From Aquamicrobium defluvii (lineage in GTDB: Bacteria; Pseudomonadota; Alphaproteobacteria; Rhizobiales; Rhizobiaceae), in the NCBI RefSeq assembly GCF_004363725.1, contig NZ_SNZF01000001.1, positions 186,001-250,000 on the forward strand: a DNA stretch of 64,000 nucleotides, read 5' to 3'. Below are positions 27,230-36,752 of this stretch, one piece after another. Numbering within the stretch: the first letter of the stretch is position 1; every line of letters begins with the position of its first letter. Made by a program: the position numbers and the translations under genes. The notes beneath the pieces are model-generated. The model was not told the DNA's origin, did no database searches, and saw only the letters and a program-made list of their open reading frames with translations.

Positions 27230-28330
27230 ATGACGAACCACATTGCCGCCCGAAGAAGCTCCGGCCTCAGAAACGCTGTTGCCGCCGGTGACCGCTCGGC
27301 GCTCGCCCGGCTGGTCATCGTCATACTGGCTGTCCTGCTTGGCCTGACCATGCTGTTCAGCCTTGCATCCGGGGCCTCCGACGCGTCGGCCATCTCGGTT
27401 GCGCGGGGCTGGCTTTCCGGTGCCGGCGAAGACGCGCTGAGGGTGCGCGACCGTATCATCATCAACGACATACGCCTGCCGCGGGTTATGCTGGGCGCTC
27501 TTGTCGGCGCTTCGCTGGCCGTTTCCGGCGCGGTGATGCAGGGCCTGTTCCGCAATCCGCTGGCCGATCCCGGCCTGATCGGCGTTTCGGCCGGCGCCGG
27601 TCTCGGCGCGGTGCTGATCATTGTTCTCGGCGGCACCGTACTGGCGCCGCTGACAACGGCGCTGGGTACGTTTTCGTTGCCGGTCGGTGCGTTTCTGGGC
27701 GGTCTTGCTGCAACGCTCGTGCTCTACAAGGTGGCGACGCGTCAGGGGCGCACGTCAGTCGCCACCATGCTTCTGGCGGGTATTGCGCTTGCCGCGCTTG
27801 CGGGTGCCGTCACCGGCATTCTGGTGTTCGTGACCGACGACCGGCAATTGCGGGACCTGACATTCTGGCAGCTTGGCTCGCTGGCGGGCGCCACCTGGCT
27901 CAAGATCGGCGCGGTGGCGCCGATCATGGTTCTTGCCATGGCCGCAACGCCTTTTCTGGCGCGTGGCCTGAATGCGCTGGCGCTGGGCGAGGCGACGGCT
28001 ACCCACCTTGGCATCCCGGTGCAGAGGCTGAAATATATCGCCATCGTCAGCGTGGCGGCATCGGTCGGCTCCTCCGTGGCGGTCAGCGGCGGCATCGGCT
28101 TCGTCGGCATCGTGGTGCCGCATCTGTTGCGGCTGGCCATGGGGCCAGACAACCGCTATCTGCTGCCGGCCTCGGCGCTGCTGGGCGCCTCGCTGCTTTT
28201 GCTGGGGGACGCCGTGGCACGCACCATCGTGGCGCCCGCAGAACTGCCGATCGGGATCGTCACGGCCATTGCCGGTGCGCCTTTCTTCCTGTGGATATTG
28301 CTGCGCAAGCGCGGCGTCATCGATCTGTGA
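27230..28330 (+). CDS. hmuU: Heme ABC transporter permease HmuU
   Basis: FecCD-family inner-membrane permease, 366 residues, about ten helices. Family motifs: RLPRVMLGALVGASLAVSGAVMQGLFRNPLADPGLIGVSAGA (read in pieces), then ATHLGIPVQRLKY and GFVGIVVPHLLRL. Forms a dimer that works with HmuV and HmuT. 12 bases after hmuT. Confidence 0.93.
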   Translation: MTNHIAARRSSGLRNAVAAGDRSALARLVIVILAVLLGLTMLFSLASGASDASAISVARGWLSGAGEDALRVRDRIIINDIRLPRVMLGALVGASLAVSGAVMQGLFRNPLADPGLIGVSAGAGLGAVLIIVLGGTVLAPLTTALGTFSLPVGAFLGGLAATLVLYKVATRQGRTSVATMLLAGIALAALAGAVTGILVFVTDDRQLRDLTFWQLGSLAGATWLKIGAVAPIMVLAMAATPFLARGLNALALGEATATHLGIPVQRLKYIAIVSVAASVGSSVAVSGGIGFVGIVVPHLLRLAMGPDNRYLLPASALLGASLLLLGDAVARTIVAPAELPIGIVTAIAGAPFFLWILLRKRGVIDL

Positions 28331-28337
28331 GGCCGTC

Positions 28338-29126
28338 ATGATCGAAGCGCAGGGCATTTCCGTTCATATCGGCACGAAACGCATCGTCCATGGTGTCGAC
28401 TTCTCTGCCGGGCCCGGCGAACTCGCCACCATCGTCGGCCCGAACGGCTCGGGCAAGACCACGATGCTGAAGGCTTTATGCGGGGAGCTTTCCCATTCCG
28501 GCCGCGTCACATTCAATGGCCGTGATCTGAAGTCCCTCAAGCCCGCGGAAGCTGCGGCCATCCGTGCCGTGCTGCCGCAGGCGACGATGCTGTCGTTTCC
28601 CTTCACGGTCCGCGAAATCGTCAAGATGGGACTCATCGGAGGGCGATCCGGGGTGATCGGGCCGGAAGCGGATCTTCTGCCCGAGCGGGCTCTGGCGCGC
28701 GTCGATCTGGACGGTTTCGCCGGCCGCTTCTACCAGGAACTCTCCGGCGGAGAGCAGCAGCGCGTGCAGCTTGCACGGGTGCTGTGCCAGGTGTGGATGC
28801 CGGTTCTGGATGGGCGGCCGCGTTACCTGTTCCTCGATGAGCCGGTTTCCAGTCTCGATATCAAGCACCAGCTCATCATCATGGACATTGCACGCGATTT
28901 CGCGCGCGCCGGAGGCGGGGTGGTCGCCATATTGCACGACCTCAATCTGGCTGCGATGTATGGGGACCGCATTCATGTCATGCATCGGGGCACTCTGGAT
29001 ACGGTGGGTGCTCCGAAGGACGTGCTCAGCGATGCGTTGATCGAGCGCGTTTTCGGCTGCAAGTTGCGCGTCGGTGCCGTGCCCGCCGGCAATACGCCGT
29101 TCGTTCTGCCGCAATCTGCGATCTGA
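28338..29126 (+). CDS. hmuV: Heme ABC transporter ATPase HmuV
   Basis: 262-residue cassette with Walker A GPNGSGKTT, signature LSGGEQQRVQLARVL, Walker B RYLFLDEPVSSLD, and switch ILHDLNLA. The C-terminal LIERVFGCKLRVGA extension is usual for heme/siderophore cassettes. Starts 7 bases after hmuU; last gene of the operon. Confidence 0.93.
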   Translation: MIEAQGISVHIGTKRIVHGVDFSAGPGELATIVGPNGSGKTTMLKALCGELSHSGRVTFNGRDLKSLKPAEAAAIRAVLPQATMLSFPFTVREIVKMGLIGGRSGVIGPEADLLPERALARVDLDGFAGRFYQELSGGEQQRVQLARVLCQVWMPVLDGRPRYLFLDEPVSSLDIKHQLIIMDIARDFARAGGGVVAILHDLNLAAMYGDRIHVMHRGTLDTVGAPKDVLSDALIERVFGCKLRVGAVPAGNTPFVLPQSAI

Positions 29127-29134
29127 AACGAGAA

Positions 29135-29165
29135 CGGCCAGCAAGGCCGGCCGTCGATGATTTTA
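29135..29165 (+). terminator. Possible terminator after hmuV
   Basis: Six-base stem ACGGCC/GGCCGT with nine-base loop, then GATGATTTTA. Modest stem and broken T run; it lies between the convergent hmuV and rirA genes. Confidence 0.45.
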
Positions 29166-29191
29166 TTTGCAGGACCCGGCCTGCCGCCGGA

Positions 29192-29689
29192 TCAGGCCGC
29201 GGGCGCCCTGTGCTCGACCGCGACCTTGCGCACGCCGACTTTGCGGGGCGCAATGTTGTCGATGCCGAGCGCCTCGCGCATATTGGGGCGGGCAGCGACC
29301 AGATCGGCGATTGTGTGCTTTTCCAGAACGGCGAAGAAAGCGCCAAGAGCCTCCCGCAGCGCAGAGTTGAGCCCGCAGCTGTCGATGAGGGGGCAATCGG
29401 CGGTATCGCTATCGAAGCATTCGGCCATCGAGAAATTGTCTTCCGTGACGCGGACGACCTCGAACAGGGTGATCTCCTCGGCCGGCTTGCCGAGACGAAC
29501 GCCGCCGTTGCGGCCCCGCACGGTTTCCACCAGCCCGTTCTCGACGAGCGGCTGGAGGATCTTGAAGAGGAAGAGTTCCGAGACCGTATAGGCTGCGGCG
29601 ATCTCGGGGATACGGCTCAGCTGGCCGTCATTTGTCGCGCAATACATCAGGATACGTATGGCGTAATTGGTCTGGCGCGTGAGTCGCAT
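29192..29689 (-). CDS. rirA: Rrf2-family iron regulator RirA
   Basis: 165-residue iron-responsive repressor. The N-terminal winged helix (MRLTRQTNYAIRILMYCA, AYTVSELFLFKILQPLVENGLVETVRGRNGGVRL) is followed by Cys91, Cys99 and Cys105, exactly the three [4Fe-4S] ligands known in RirA. With iron the cluster form binds IRO boxes and represses uptake genes; on cluster loss it releases. Located at the end of hmuPSTUV, which has an IRO box. Ribosome site GAGGAT before ATG. Confidence 0.95.
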   Translation of the reverse strand: MRLTRQTNYAIRILMYCATNDGQLSRIPEIAAAYTVSELFLFKILQPLVENGLVETVRGRNGGVRLGKPAEEITLFEVVRVTEDNFSMAECFDSDTADCPLIDSCGLNSALREALGAFFAVLEKHTIADLVAARPNMREALGIDNIAPRKVGVRKVAVEHRAPAA

Positions 29690-30006
29690 GATTCATCCTC
29701 GCAGGAAGCAGTGCGTTATATATGACCTATACCTTGGAATAATTCTAGACAAGCCCGCTAAAAATTATGAATTTATTCGTCACCTTTATGGACGCAGTTT
29801 TATGGCGTCAAACGTGGCAATGCACGCTTTGTCGCCGGGCAGGGCGTTCAAAGTGCGGAAGCGGCGCTGCAAGCCATCCGATTTCGCATGGCAGCCTCCC
29901 GTTCCTGGTGGTTTGCGATGGGCCGCAACCACTTGATAATTATGCTGCATTGCACAATATTAGGCGCGTCGGAAGCGACTCAGGGAGGAACCCAGAGGAG
30001 TGCGAC
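29690..30006. other. Intergenic region rirA / acetyltransferase, 317 bp
   Basis: Divergent promoter region. AT-rich at 29715-29775, holding the Irr-box-like dyad. A frame is open from 29767 into the acetyltransferase gene, but its N-terminal 80 residues have no domain look and no ribosome site, so it is treated as non-coding. Otherwise nothing clear is seen. Confidence 0.5.
29734..29748. promoter_or_regulatory. ICE-like (Irr box) dyad upstream of rirA
   Basis: TTGGAATAATTCTAG matches TTAGAA-N3-TTCTAA at 10 of 12 fixed positions. It is 45-59 bases before the rirA start, near the expected -35/-10 region on the minus strand. In Agrobacterium, Irr represses rirA in low iron; this site would allow the same. 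Irr binding is inferred, and irr is not in the window. Confidence 0.5.
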
Positions 30007-30561
30007 ATGGAGCAGAACTTCAACAGCCCCGCTCGCCTGACGGGGACCATACGCCAGCTAAGACCCTCGGATTTGCCGAGGTTCCGCGCGCATCTTCTCA
30101 GGCTCGATGCTGAAAGCCGGCGTGACCGTTTCAACGGCCTTGCCGACGATCGATTCATTTCCGCCTATGCATACCGTTCCTTCGCAGCCGGCACCACGGT
30201 GATCGGCTATGTCGAGGGGGACGAGGTGCTGGGCGCAGCCGAAATTCACGAGCGCGCCGAGGAAAGCCAGCCGACGGCCGAGATCGCCTTCAGCGTCGAA
30301 CGCCATCTCCAGCATCGCGGGCTCGGCGGCAAGCTTTTCGAGCGCCTTATCGAGAAGGCAAGGGACTTCGGCTACACCAAGCTGCTGGTCACCACCCACC
30401 CGCAGAATGCTGCCATGCGCGCACTTGCGCGGAGCTACAATGCCAAGCTGGTGTTCGAGGACGGGGAAACGCTCGGCACCATCCATCTCGATCCGCTGAT
30501 GCCGGTGGGCGTGCTCGCGGCCAGCCATGGGTATCAGGGAGCCGTCCTGGAGCCGGCCTGA
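30007..30561 (+). CDS. GNAT family N-acetyltransferase
   Basis: 184-residue acetyltransferase. GNAT core: IRQLRPSDLPRFRAHLLRLDAESRRDRF at the N-terminus, acetyl-CoA loop QHRGLGGKLFERLIEKARDFGYTKLLV near residues 100-127, then NAAMRALARSYNAKLVFEDGE. The substrate is unknown. The beginning resembles acetyltransferases found after acyl-CoA synthetase or alone in rhizobia. Ribosome site CAGAGGAG. It ends at a strong bidirectional hairpin. Confidence 0.85.
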   Translation: MEQNFNSPARLTGTIRQLRPSDLPRFRAHLLRLDAESRRDRFNGLADDRFISAYAYRSFAAGTTVIGYVEGDEVLGAAEIHERAEESQPTAEIAFSVERHLQHRGLGGKLFERLIEKARDFGYTKLLVTTHPQNAAMRALARSYNAKLVFEDGETLGTIHLDPLMPVGVLAASHGYQGAVLEPA

Positions 30562-30586
30562 AAAGCTACGGAGTTCAGCGTATGAA

Positions 30587-30616
30587 AAAGGCCGCAGCGT
30601 TTCCGCTACGGCCTTT
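30587..30616. terminator. Bidirectional terminator
   Basis: Thirteen-base stem with one mismatch (AAAGGCCG-AGCG/CGCT-CGGCCTTT), four-base loop, A run before and T run after. Serves both the GNAT gene (plus) and the convergent 31830-30637 gene (minus). Confidence 0.85.
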
Positions 30617-30636
30617 CTGTTTACGGGCTCTGCCGG

Positions 30637-31830
30637 TCAGTTCTGGTTGGCCTTGACCGCGACACCCAGCGTCTTGGTGAGATTGGCCGGGTTGGCCATG
30701 GCGTCGGCCATGATCATGGCGAACGGCACGGGCGAGGCGGGGCTGGCGAGAATTTCCAGGCTGCGCGGATTGTCGAAATACTGGTTCACAGCCGCCGAAG
30801 CCTGTGCCGTCAGATCGGGGTTCTGCAACTGGGCGAGGCCGAACGGAATGATGGCCTTGGCCTGGTTGGCGACATCCTTGCCGGACATGCCCTGCTGCTT
30901 TCCGACATATTCGAGAACCTTGTTGGTGAGCGAATTGTCGATGAAGCGGACCGATGCGCTGTTGAAGCTGAGCTGCTGCATCAGACCCAGCATGGCCATG
31001 CCCTGCGCGGAATTGTCGGCATCTTCGGGCATGGCGGCCATCTGCTTCTGCAACTCCTGAACGGACTTGATGAACTCGACGGTGTATCCGCCGATGCTGA
31101 AGGTCATGCCGAATGTGCCGGCGTCGTCGACCTTGATGTCGTATTTCGTAATGTCCATCTTGCCATCGGCCAGGTTCCAGCTGCCGTCCATGAGGATGGA
31201 GCCCTTGATGTTCTGGTAGCCCAGAGCGTTGATGGCATCCTTGTACCTGGGGTCCTCGATCAGCGTGAGATCGCTGGTGAAAGACGGAACGGTGGCTGTC
31301 ATGGAAACGGGCTTGCCGCCGTCGAACTCGGACATTTCGATCGCGATGCCGGAGGCGGAGAACGCCGTCTTGCCGGCCGATTTGACGGCAAGGTCGTCGA
31401 GATTGGCCGCGCGGTAATAAAGCATGCCGCCGAACGGGCTGTTGGTGCCGTCGGCAAAGAGAACCACGTCGCGCATGACGAACGGGCTCATTTCGAAGGC
31501 GAGTTCTCCCTCGGTCCGGGAATAGGCATTCGTCGAAACCGTGGCGATCCTGTAGTCGCCGTTCGCCTCGCTTATGCCTTTGAGCGTCACATCGCCGATG
31601 TCCATGGGCTGTTCAACGCCGGCCGGCTTGAACTTCACGCCCTGAAGCAGCATCGACGAGGTGTCGCCGGAAACGCCCGACCAGTCGATTTCGACGCCCT
31701 GCTCGCTGAAGGTCGACTTCAGGCGCGCCGCCACGTCATCGATGCTTTGAGCCGATGCGGGACCCATGGCCAGCGCGAACAGGAAGGTAGAAAGTGACAG
31801 CCTGTTCCGGTTCTTGCGTTGAAAGCTCAT
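30637..31830 (-). CDS. Secreted protein of unknown function
   Basis: 397 residues with a signal peptide (RLSLSTFLFALAMGPASAQS). The mature part alternates beta-strand-like segments (VSGDTSSMLLQGVKF, GDVTLKGISEANGDYRIATVSTNAY, ILMDGSWNLADGKMDITKYDIKVDDAGTFGMTFSIGGY), a layout like the long beta-rich periplasmic proteins of the DUF945/AsmA-like lipid-transfer type, but I cannot place it in a family. GGAG lies six bases before this ATG (another ATG directly precedes it). Single-gene unit, divergent from parC. Confidence 0.75.
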   Translation of the reverse strand: MSFQRKNRNRLSLSTFLFALAMGPASAQSIDDVAARLKSTFSEQGVEIDWSGVSGDTSSMLLQGVKFKPAGVEQPMDIGDVTLKGISEANGDYRIATVSTNAYSRTEGELAFEMSPFVMRDVVLFADGTNSPFGGMLYYRAANLDDLAVKSAGKTAFSASGIAIEMSEFDGGKPVSMTATVPSFTSDLTLIEDPRYKDAINALGYQNIKGSILMDGSWNLADGKMDITKYDIKVDDAGTFGMTFSIGGYTVEFIKSVQELQKQMAAMPEDADNSAQGMAMLGLMQQLSFNSASVRFIDNSLTNKVLEYVGKQQGMSGKDVANQAKAIIPFGLAQLQNPDLTAQASAAVNQYFDNPRSLEILASPASPVPFAMIMADAMANPANLTKTLGVAVKANQN

Positions 31831-32027
31831 CATGGGCTCCAGTGGTATCTTGAGAGAAATATTCCTGCATCTGCCCGCAGCAGCAGGGCATGAGCAAGGC
31901 CAATCTTGATCCATTGGTAGAAATTCACGTCAAAATAGCAGAGACGGTTGCATTTTTCGGTGATCGAAAAGGTCTTGACGCTCCTCTTGCCCTTGCCGCG
32001 AATCGGCACCTCGTTTAGTCAACCCCC

Positions 32028-34295
32028 ATGGGAAAGAGCCTTCTGCCGCCCGGTGATGGCGGCGATCATATCGAACCGGTCGACCTGAAGCAGGCGCTCG
32101 AGGAGCGTTACCTCGCCTATGCCCTGTCGACCATCATGCATCGCGCCCTGCCGGATGTGCGTGACGGCCTCAAGCCCGTCCACCGGCGCATCATGCACGC
32201 CATGCGGCTGTTGCGCCTGAACCCGGATCAGGGTTTCGCCAAATGCGCGCGCATCGTCGGCGAGGTCATGGGCAAGTTCCACCCCCATGGCGACCAGTCG
32301 ATCTACGACGCGCTGGTGCGGCTGGCGCAGGGTTTTTCGATGCGCTACCCGCTGGTCGACGGGCAGGGCAATTTCGGCAATATCGATGGCGATAACGCCG
32401 CTGCCATGCGCTACACGGAAGCGCGCATGACCGATGTGGCGACCGAGCTGCTTGCCGGCATCACCGAGGACGCAGTCGACTATCGCCCCACCTACAACGA
32501 GGAGGACGAGGAGCCGGTCGTGCTGCCGGGCGCGTTCCCGAACCTGCTCGCCAACGGCTCTTCGGGCATAGCGGTCGGCATGGCGACCTCGATCCCGCCG
32601 CACAACGCTGCCGAACTGTGCGATGCCGCGCTGTGCCTCATCGACGGTATCAAGTCCCGACAGGATGTCTCCGACGACCGGCTGATGGATTTCGTGCAGG
32701 GGCCGGATTTCCCGACCGGGGGCATCGTTATCGACAGCCGTGCTTCGATCGCCGAAGCCTATCGCACGGGGCGCGGCTCGTTCCGCGTGCGCTCGCGCTG
32801 GCATCAGGAGGATCAGGGCCGCGGCACCTGGGTCATCGCCGTCACCGAAATCCCCTATGGCGTGCAGAAATCGCGGCTGATCGAGAAGATCGCCGAACTG
32901 CTGATCGCGCGCAAGCTGCCGCTGCTGGAGGACATCCGCGACGAGAGCGCGGAGGACATCCGCGTCGTGCTGGTGCCCAAGAGCCGCTCGGTCGATCCGG
33001 GCATCCTGATGGAATCGCTGTTCAAGCTGACCGAGCTTGAAAGCCGTTTCTCGCTCAACATGAACGTGCTGTCGCGCGGCAAGGTGCCGAACGTGCTGTC
33101 GCTGAAAAGCGTGCTGCGCGAATGGCTGGACCATCGCCGCGAGGTGCTGCTGCGCCGTTCGCGCCACCGGCTGGCCGAGATCGAGCGGCGGCTGGAGATA
33201 CTGGCCGGCTACCTCATCGCCTATCTCAATATAGACGAGGTGATCCGCATCATCCGCGAGGAGGACGAGCCCAAGCCCGTCATGATGGGGCGCTGGGACC
33301 TGACCGACACGCAGGCGGAAGCCATCCTCAACATGCGCCTGCGGTCGCTGCGCAAGCTGGAGGAGTTCGAAATCCGCAAGGAGTTCGACGCTCTTACCGA
33401 GGAAAAGCGCCAGATCGAGGCCCTGCTCGGCGACGAGCAGAAGCAATGGAACACCATCGCGTGGGAAATCCAGACGATCCGCCGCGATTTCGGCCCGGAG
33501 GAGAACAAGGAACTCGGTCCGCGCCGCACCGCCTTCGCCGAGGCCCCGGAGCACGACCTGACCGATATTGCGCAGGCGATGATCGAGAAGGAGCCTGTCA
33601 CGGTCGTCGTGTCGGAAAAAGGCTGGCTGCGGGCCATGAAGGGGCATCTCGGCGACTACACCCAGCTTTCCTTCAAGGAGGGCGACAGCCTCAAGCTTGC
33701 CTTCCACGCGCAGACGACGGACAAGATCCTCATCTTCACGACGGGCGGCAAATTCTACACGATCGGTGCCGACAGGTTGCCCGGAGGCCGTGGCCATGGC
33801 GAGCCCATCCGCATCATGGTCGACATGGAGACCGATCAGGACATCGTCACCGCTTTCGTGCACGAGCCGAAGCGCAGGCTGCTTCTTGCCTCGCATCAGG
33901 GCAATGGCTTCCTTGTCTCGGAGGATGAGGCCGCCGCCAACACCCGCAAGGGCCGTCAGGTGATGAACGTCAAGACCCCGGACGAAGCGCGCTTCTGCAT
34001 TCCCGCGGCAGGCGACCATGTCGCCATCGTCGGCGAGAACCGCAAGATGCTGGTATTTGCGCTGTCTGAAATTCCGGAAATGACACGCGGCAAGGGCGTC
34101 CGGCTTCAAAAATACAAGTCCGGCGGGGTGCTCGATCTGAAGACTTTCGCGATGGATGCGGGTCTGACCTGGCAGGATTCAGCGGACAGGACCTTCACAC
34201 GCACGCAGGCGGAACTTGCGGAATGGATCGGCGCGCGCGCATCCGCCGGGCGGATGGTCCCGAAGGGGTTCCCGCGCACGGGGAAGTTCGGATAG
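32028..34295 (+). CDS. parC: DNA topoisomerase IV subunit A
   Basis: 755 residues; the cleavage-religation subunit of topoisomerase IV, decatenating chromosomes with ParE. Active-site Tyr129 in MRYTEARM; quinolone-region [15 protein letters not shown] and [19 protein letters not shown]. GyrA-type C-terminal beta-propeller blades follow residue 500 but are fewer than in GyrA, and the GyrA box is missing, supporting ParC. Not in an operon; neighbours in either direction are unrelated transport genes. Confidence 0.95.
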   Translation: MGKSLLPPGDGGDHIEPVDLKQALEERYLAYALSTIMHRALPDVRDGLKPVHRRIMHAMRLLRLNPDQGFAKCARIVGEVMGKFHPHGDQSIYDALVRLAQGFSMRYPLVDGQGNFGNIDGDNAAAMRYTEARMTDVATELLAGITEDAVDYRPTYNEEDEEPVVLPGAFPNLLANGSSGIAVGMATSIPPHNAAELCDAALCLIDGIKSRQDVSDDRLMDFVQGPDFPTGGIVIDSRASIAEAYRTGRGSFRVRSRWHQEDQGRGTWVIAVTEIPYGVQKSRLIEKIAELLIARKLPLLEDIRDESAEDIRVVLVPKSRSVDPGILMESLFKLTELESRFSLNMNVLSRGKVPNVLSLKSVLREWLDHRREVLLRRSRHRLAEIERRLEILAGYLIAYLNIDEVIRIIREEDEPKPVMMGRWDLTDTQAEAILNMRLRSLRKLEEFEIRKEFDALTEEKRQIEALLGDEQKQWNTIAWEIQTIRRDFGPEENKELGPRRTAFAEAPEHDLTDIAQAMIEKEPVTVVVSEKGWLRAMKGHLGDYTQLSFKEGDSLKLAFHAQTTDKILIFTTGGKFYTIGADRLPGGRGHGEPIRIMVDMETDQDIVTAFVHEPKRRLLLASHQGNGFLVSEDEAAANTRKGRQVMNVKTPDEARFCIPAAGDHVAIVGENRKMLVFALSEIPEMTRGKGVRLQKYKSGGVLDLKTFAMDAGLTWQDSADRTFTRTQAELAEWIGARASAGRMVPKGFPRTGKFG

Positions 34296-34452
34296 GGCTT
34301 TCCTTTTTGTTTTCAACGGGCCGGCCTCATTCGCTGCGGAATTGAATCAACGGATTCTGCCAGCCTTTCGCCGGGCGGCAGGGGTTTGTGAACACGCTTC
34401 CGACAATATTTTCTGCATCCTCGTCGTGATTGGATTGTCGTAATGATTGCTG

Positions 34453-34472
34453 CACTATGCTGATGCATAGTG
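34453..34472. promoter_or_regulatory. Perfect dyad CACTATG/CATAGTG upstream of AI-2E-family gene
   Basis: Seven-base arms with a six-base spacer, 38 bases before the TTG start at 34510. The size fits a LuxR- or TetR-type operator; as RNA it would be a weak hairpin with no T run, so an operator is more likely. Confidence 0.4.
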
Positions 34473-34509
34473 AGACTCCGACAGACCGAGTCGGCTGGAG
34501 GCGCGACGT

Positions 34510-35736
34510 TTGAAAGAACAGGACAGTCAGACGAACGGCCGTGAGATGCGCCTTATGGGGCGCGCCGCGCCGATCAGGTCAGCGGTGATCCAGCCGCTGT
34601 CGGCGGCCCGCTGGCTGCTGATCATGATCGTCGCTGCCGGCGTCTACTTCTTTCACGGTTTCCTCGTGCCGGTTCTGGCGGCGCTGGTCATCGCCTTTGC
34701 AAGCTGGCCGCTCTACCGCCGCCTGCTGGCGGCCGTCGGCGGCAACAGGACGACGGCCGCCAGTCTGGCGCTGCTGCTCATCCTCACCTTCATCATCGTG
34801 CCCATTGTTCTGGCATGCATGTATGCGTTCAACGAAATCCACGACTGGGTGGTGTGGGCAGTCGAGGCGAACCGCCACGGTGCGCCGGTGCCCGAATGGA
34901 TCGCGGCGCTGCCCGTGATCGGCGAATGGCTGGCGCAGCAATGGTCGGTTACCATCGATCATCCTGGTGGTATCGGAGAGCTGATCCAGCTCGTCAGCGG
35001 CGCCAATATAGGCAGCATCTACCGTGGCGTCGTGGCAGCCGGCGGCAGCGCCTTCAGCCTGCTGCTCGCCCTGCTGTTCATGCTGATCGCGCTGTTCTTC
35101 ACCTACCGCGACGGCGAAGCCTTCGCGGTGCAGGTGGACCGCATCGGCGAACGTATCCTGCCGGCGCGGTGGGAGCGTTTCTCGCGCGTCGTCCCGGCCA
35201 CCATCAGCTCGACCGTCACCGGCATGACGCTGATCGCGATAGGCGAGGGTGTGGTGCTGGGCATTGCCTACTGGCTTGCCGGTGTTCCCTCGCCGGTCAC
35301 GCTTGGCGCGCTCACGGGGCTGATGGCCCTTGTTCCCGGCGGCGCTCCGCTTTCCTTCACCCTCGTCTCGCTTTACCTCGTGGCCAGCGGTTCGCCGCTT
35401 GCCGGCATCGGCCTGTTCATGTGGGGTTCCGTCGAGCTTTTCATCGTCGACAAGACCCTGCGCCCCAAACTGGTCGGAGGACCGATCAAGCTGCCGTTCC
35501 TGCCGACCTTCTTCGGTCTGGTCGGCGGGGTGAAGACCATGGGCTTTGTCGGCCTCTTCGTCGGCCCCGTATTGATGGCGCTGCTCGTTGCCATCTGGCG
35601 TGAGTGGCAGCATGAGGTCGACGTTACCGAAACGGCCGTCGTGCCCGTTGTGACGGCGGAAGCCGTGGTCGAGGCGCCCCAGGGTTCTTCGCCCGCGCGC
35701 TACAAGACGGGCGAGACGGCACCGGCCGAAAGCTGA
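34510..35736 (+). CDS. AI-2E family (PerM/YdiK-type) transporter
   Basis: 408-residue membrane protein with about seven or eight helices: a pair near residues 35-75, one near 85-110, a periplasmic section (HDWVVWAVEANRHG...IGELIQLVSG), and the C-terminal bundle with LTGLMALVPGGAPLSFT and GPVLMALLVAIWREW. Family members export AI-2 or other small molecules or serve as Na/H antiporters. The start is a TTG preceded by CTGGAGG; no ATG lies nearby in frame before the first helix except a weak one. Acidic tail of about 40 residues. Confidence 0.82.
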   Translation: MKEQDSQTNGREMRLMGRAAPIRSAVIQPLSAARWLLIMIVAAGVYFFHGFLVPVLAALVIAFASWPLYRRLLAAVGGNRTTAASLALLLILTFIIVPIVLACMYAFNEIHDWVVWAVEANRHGAPVPEWIAALPVIGEWLAQQWSVTIDHPGGIGELIQLVSGANIGSIYRGVVAAGGSAFSLLLALLFMLIALFFTYRDGEAFAVQVDRIGERILPARWERFSRVVPATISSTVTGMTLIAIGEGVVLGIAYWLAGVPSPVTLGALTGLMALVPGGAPLSFTLVSLYLVASGSPLAGIGLFMWGSVELFIVDKTLRPKLVGGPIKLPFLPTFFGLVGGVKTMGFVGLFVGPVLMALLVAIWREWQHEVDVTETAVVPVVTAEAVVEAPQGSSPARYKTGETAPAES

Positions 35737-35758
35737 GTCCGTCCGCCGCCCCGCTTTT

Positions 35759-36658
35759 TCAGGCGGGATGGCGCAGGGCCAGTGTGGCGCGCCGCCTGCG
35801 GCCTTCCCGCAACTGCCAGAACGAATGTCCTGCCAGGGTCAGGATGAGGATCGCACCGCCGATCAGGCTGTTGCGGGTGGGGGTCTCCGAAAAGATCATC
35901 CAGACCCAGACAGGAGCCAGAACCGTTTCCAGAAGATAGAACATCGCCACTTCCGGCGCGGAAATGTACCTTGGACCATTGGCGAGGCAGAAGAACGAAA
36001 TCGGCATGATCACGGCGCCGTTGAAGATGATCCAGCCGGGCTCGGCGATATGCAGGCCGTTTTTCGAGACCATGAAGCCGGCGACGAGACATGGCAGGAT
36101 GACACCCACGAGCGCGGTGAAACCCATGTCCTTGCCGCTCGCCCGCGAGACGGTGATTGCGCAGGAAAGCAGGAAGGCGGCGAACATGGCGATCAGGTTG
36201 CCGAACAGGTTGCCGGTTCCCAGCGACGAGCCGACGATGATCGAGATCCCCACGATCATCAGCGCCATGGCAAGCAGGGTTTGCGGACGGGGGCGCTCAC
36301 GCAGAAACAGCCATGACAACAGCGCCGAGAACATGGTGTTGAACGCAAGGATGAAGACGAGGTCCGCCGTCGAGGTGTTGAAGACGGCGGTGATGAACAT
36401 GATCGAGCTGAGGCCGTAGAGCCCGGCGACGACAAATCCGGTTCGCCCCGGCACAAGCTTCGGCGCATCCGCGGAAAAGAAACGCCAGATCGCCCACATC
36501 AGCAGGCCGGCCGTAAAGGTCGTGGCGCTTCGCACGAACAGGATCGACCACGGATCGCCGCCGGCGAGCTTGATCAGGGGAATATCGATGGTCAGGGCCA
36601 TGCCCCCGAAAGCTGTCAGCAACAAGCCCCTGGTGTGCTGGTCAATGTTCTTGGGCAA
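35759..36658 (-). CDS. DMT superfamily (EamA) transporter
   Basis: 299-residue inner-membrane exporter or importer with two EamA repeats, ten helices in all (IKLAGGDPWSILFVRSATTF in the first, ISAPEVAMFYLLETVLAPVWVWMIFSETP in the second). The start is a TTG eight bases after GCCGGAG; the in-frame upstream extension lacks hydrophobic features. The substrate is unknown. Confidence 0.82.
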   Translation of the reverse strand: MPKNIDQHTRGLLLTAFGGMALTIDIPLIKLAGGDPWSILFVRSATTFTAGLLMWAIWRFFSADAPKLVPGRTGFVVAGLYGLSSIMFITAVFNTSTADLVFILAFNTMFSALLSWLFLRERPRPQTLLAMALMIVGISIIVGSSLGTGNLFGNLIAMFAAFLLSCAITVSRASGKDMGFTALVGVILPCLVAGFMVSKNGLHIAEPGWIIFNGAVIMPISFFCLANGPRYISAPEVAMFYLLETVLAPVWVWMIFSETPTRNSLIGGAILILTLAGHSFWQLREGRRRRATLALRHPA

Positions 36659-36752
36659 GGCAATAACTCCGGCAGGCGGCGGGAACAGGATAAGATGTGC
36701 GGCAGGTTGGCCCGCAGCCGGACTCATCGCCCCGTCGAGGGCGGTTCGCGCC

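Noticed and set aside
32019..34109. 696-codon antisense frame over parC
   Set aside because: Composition is that of a GC-rich shadow (His, Arg, Asp rich) and parC on the other strand is unmistakable.
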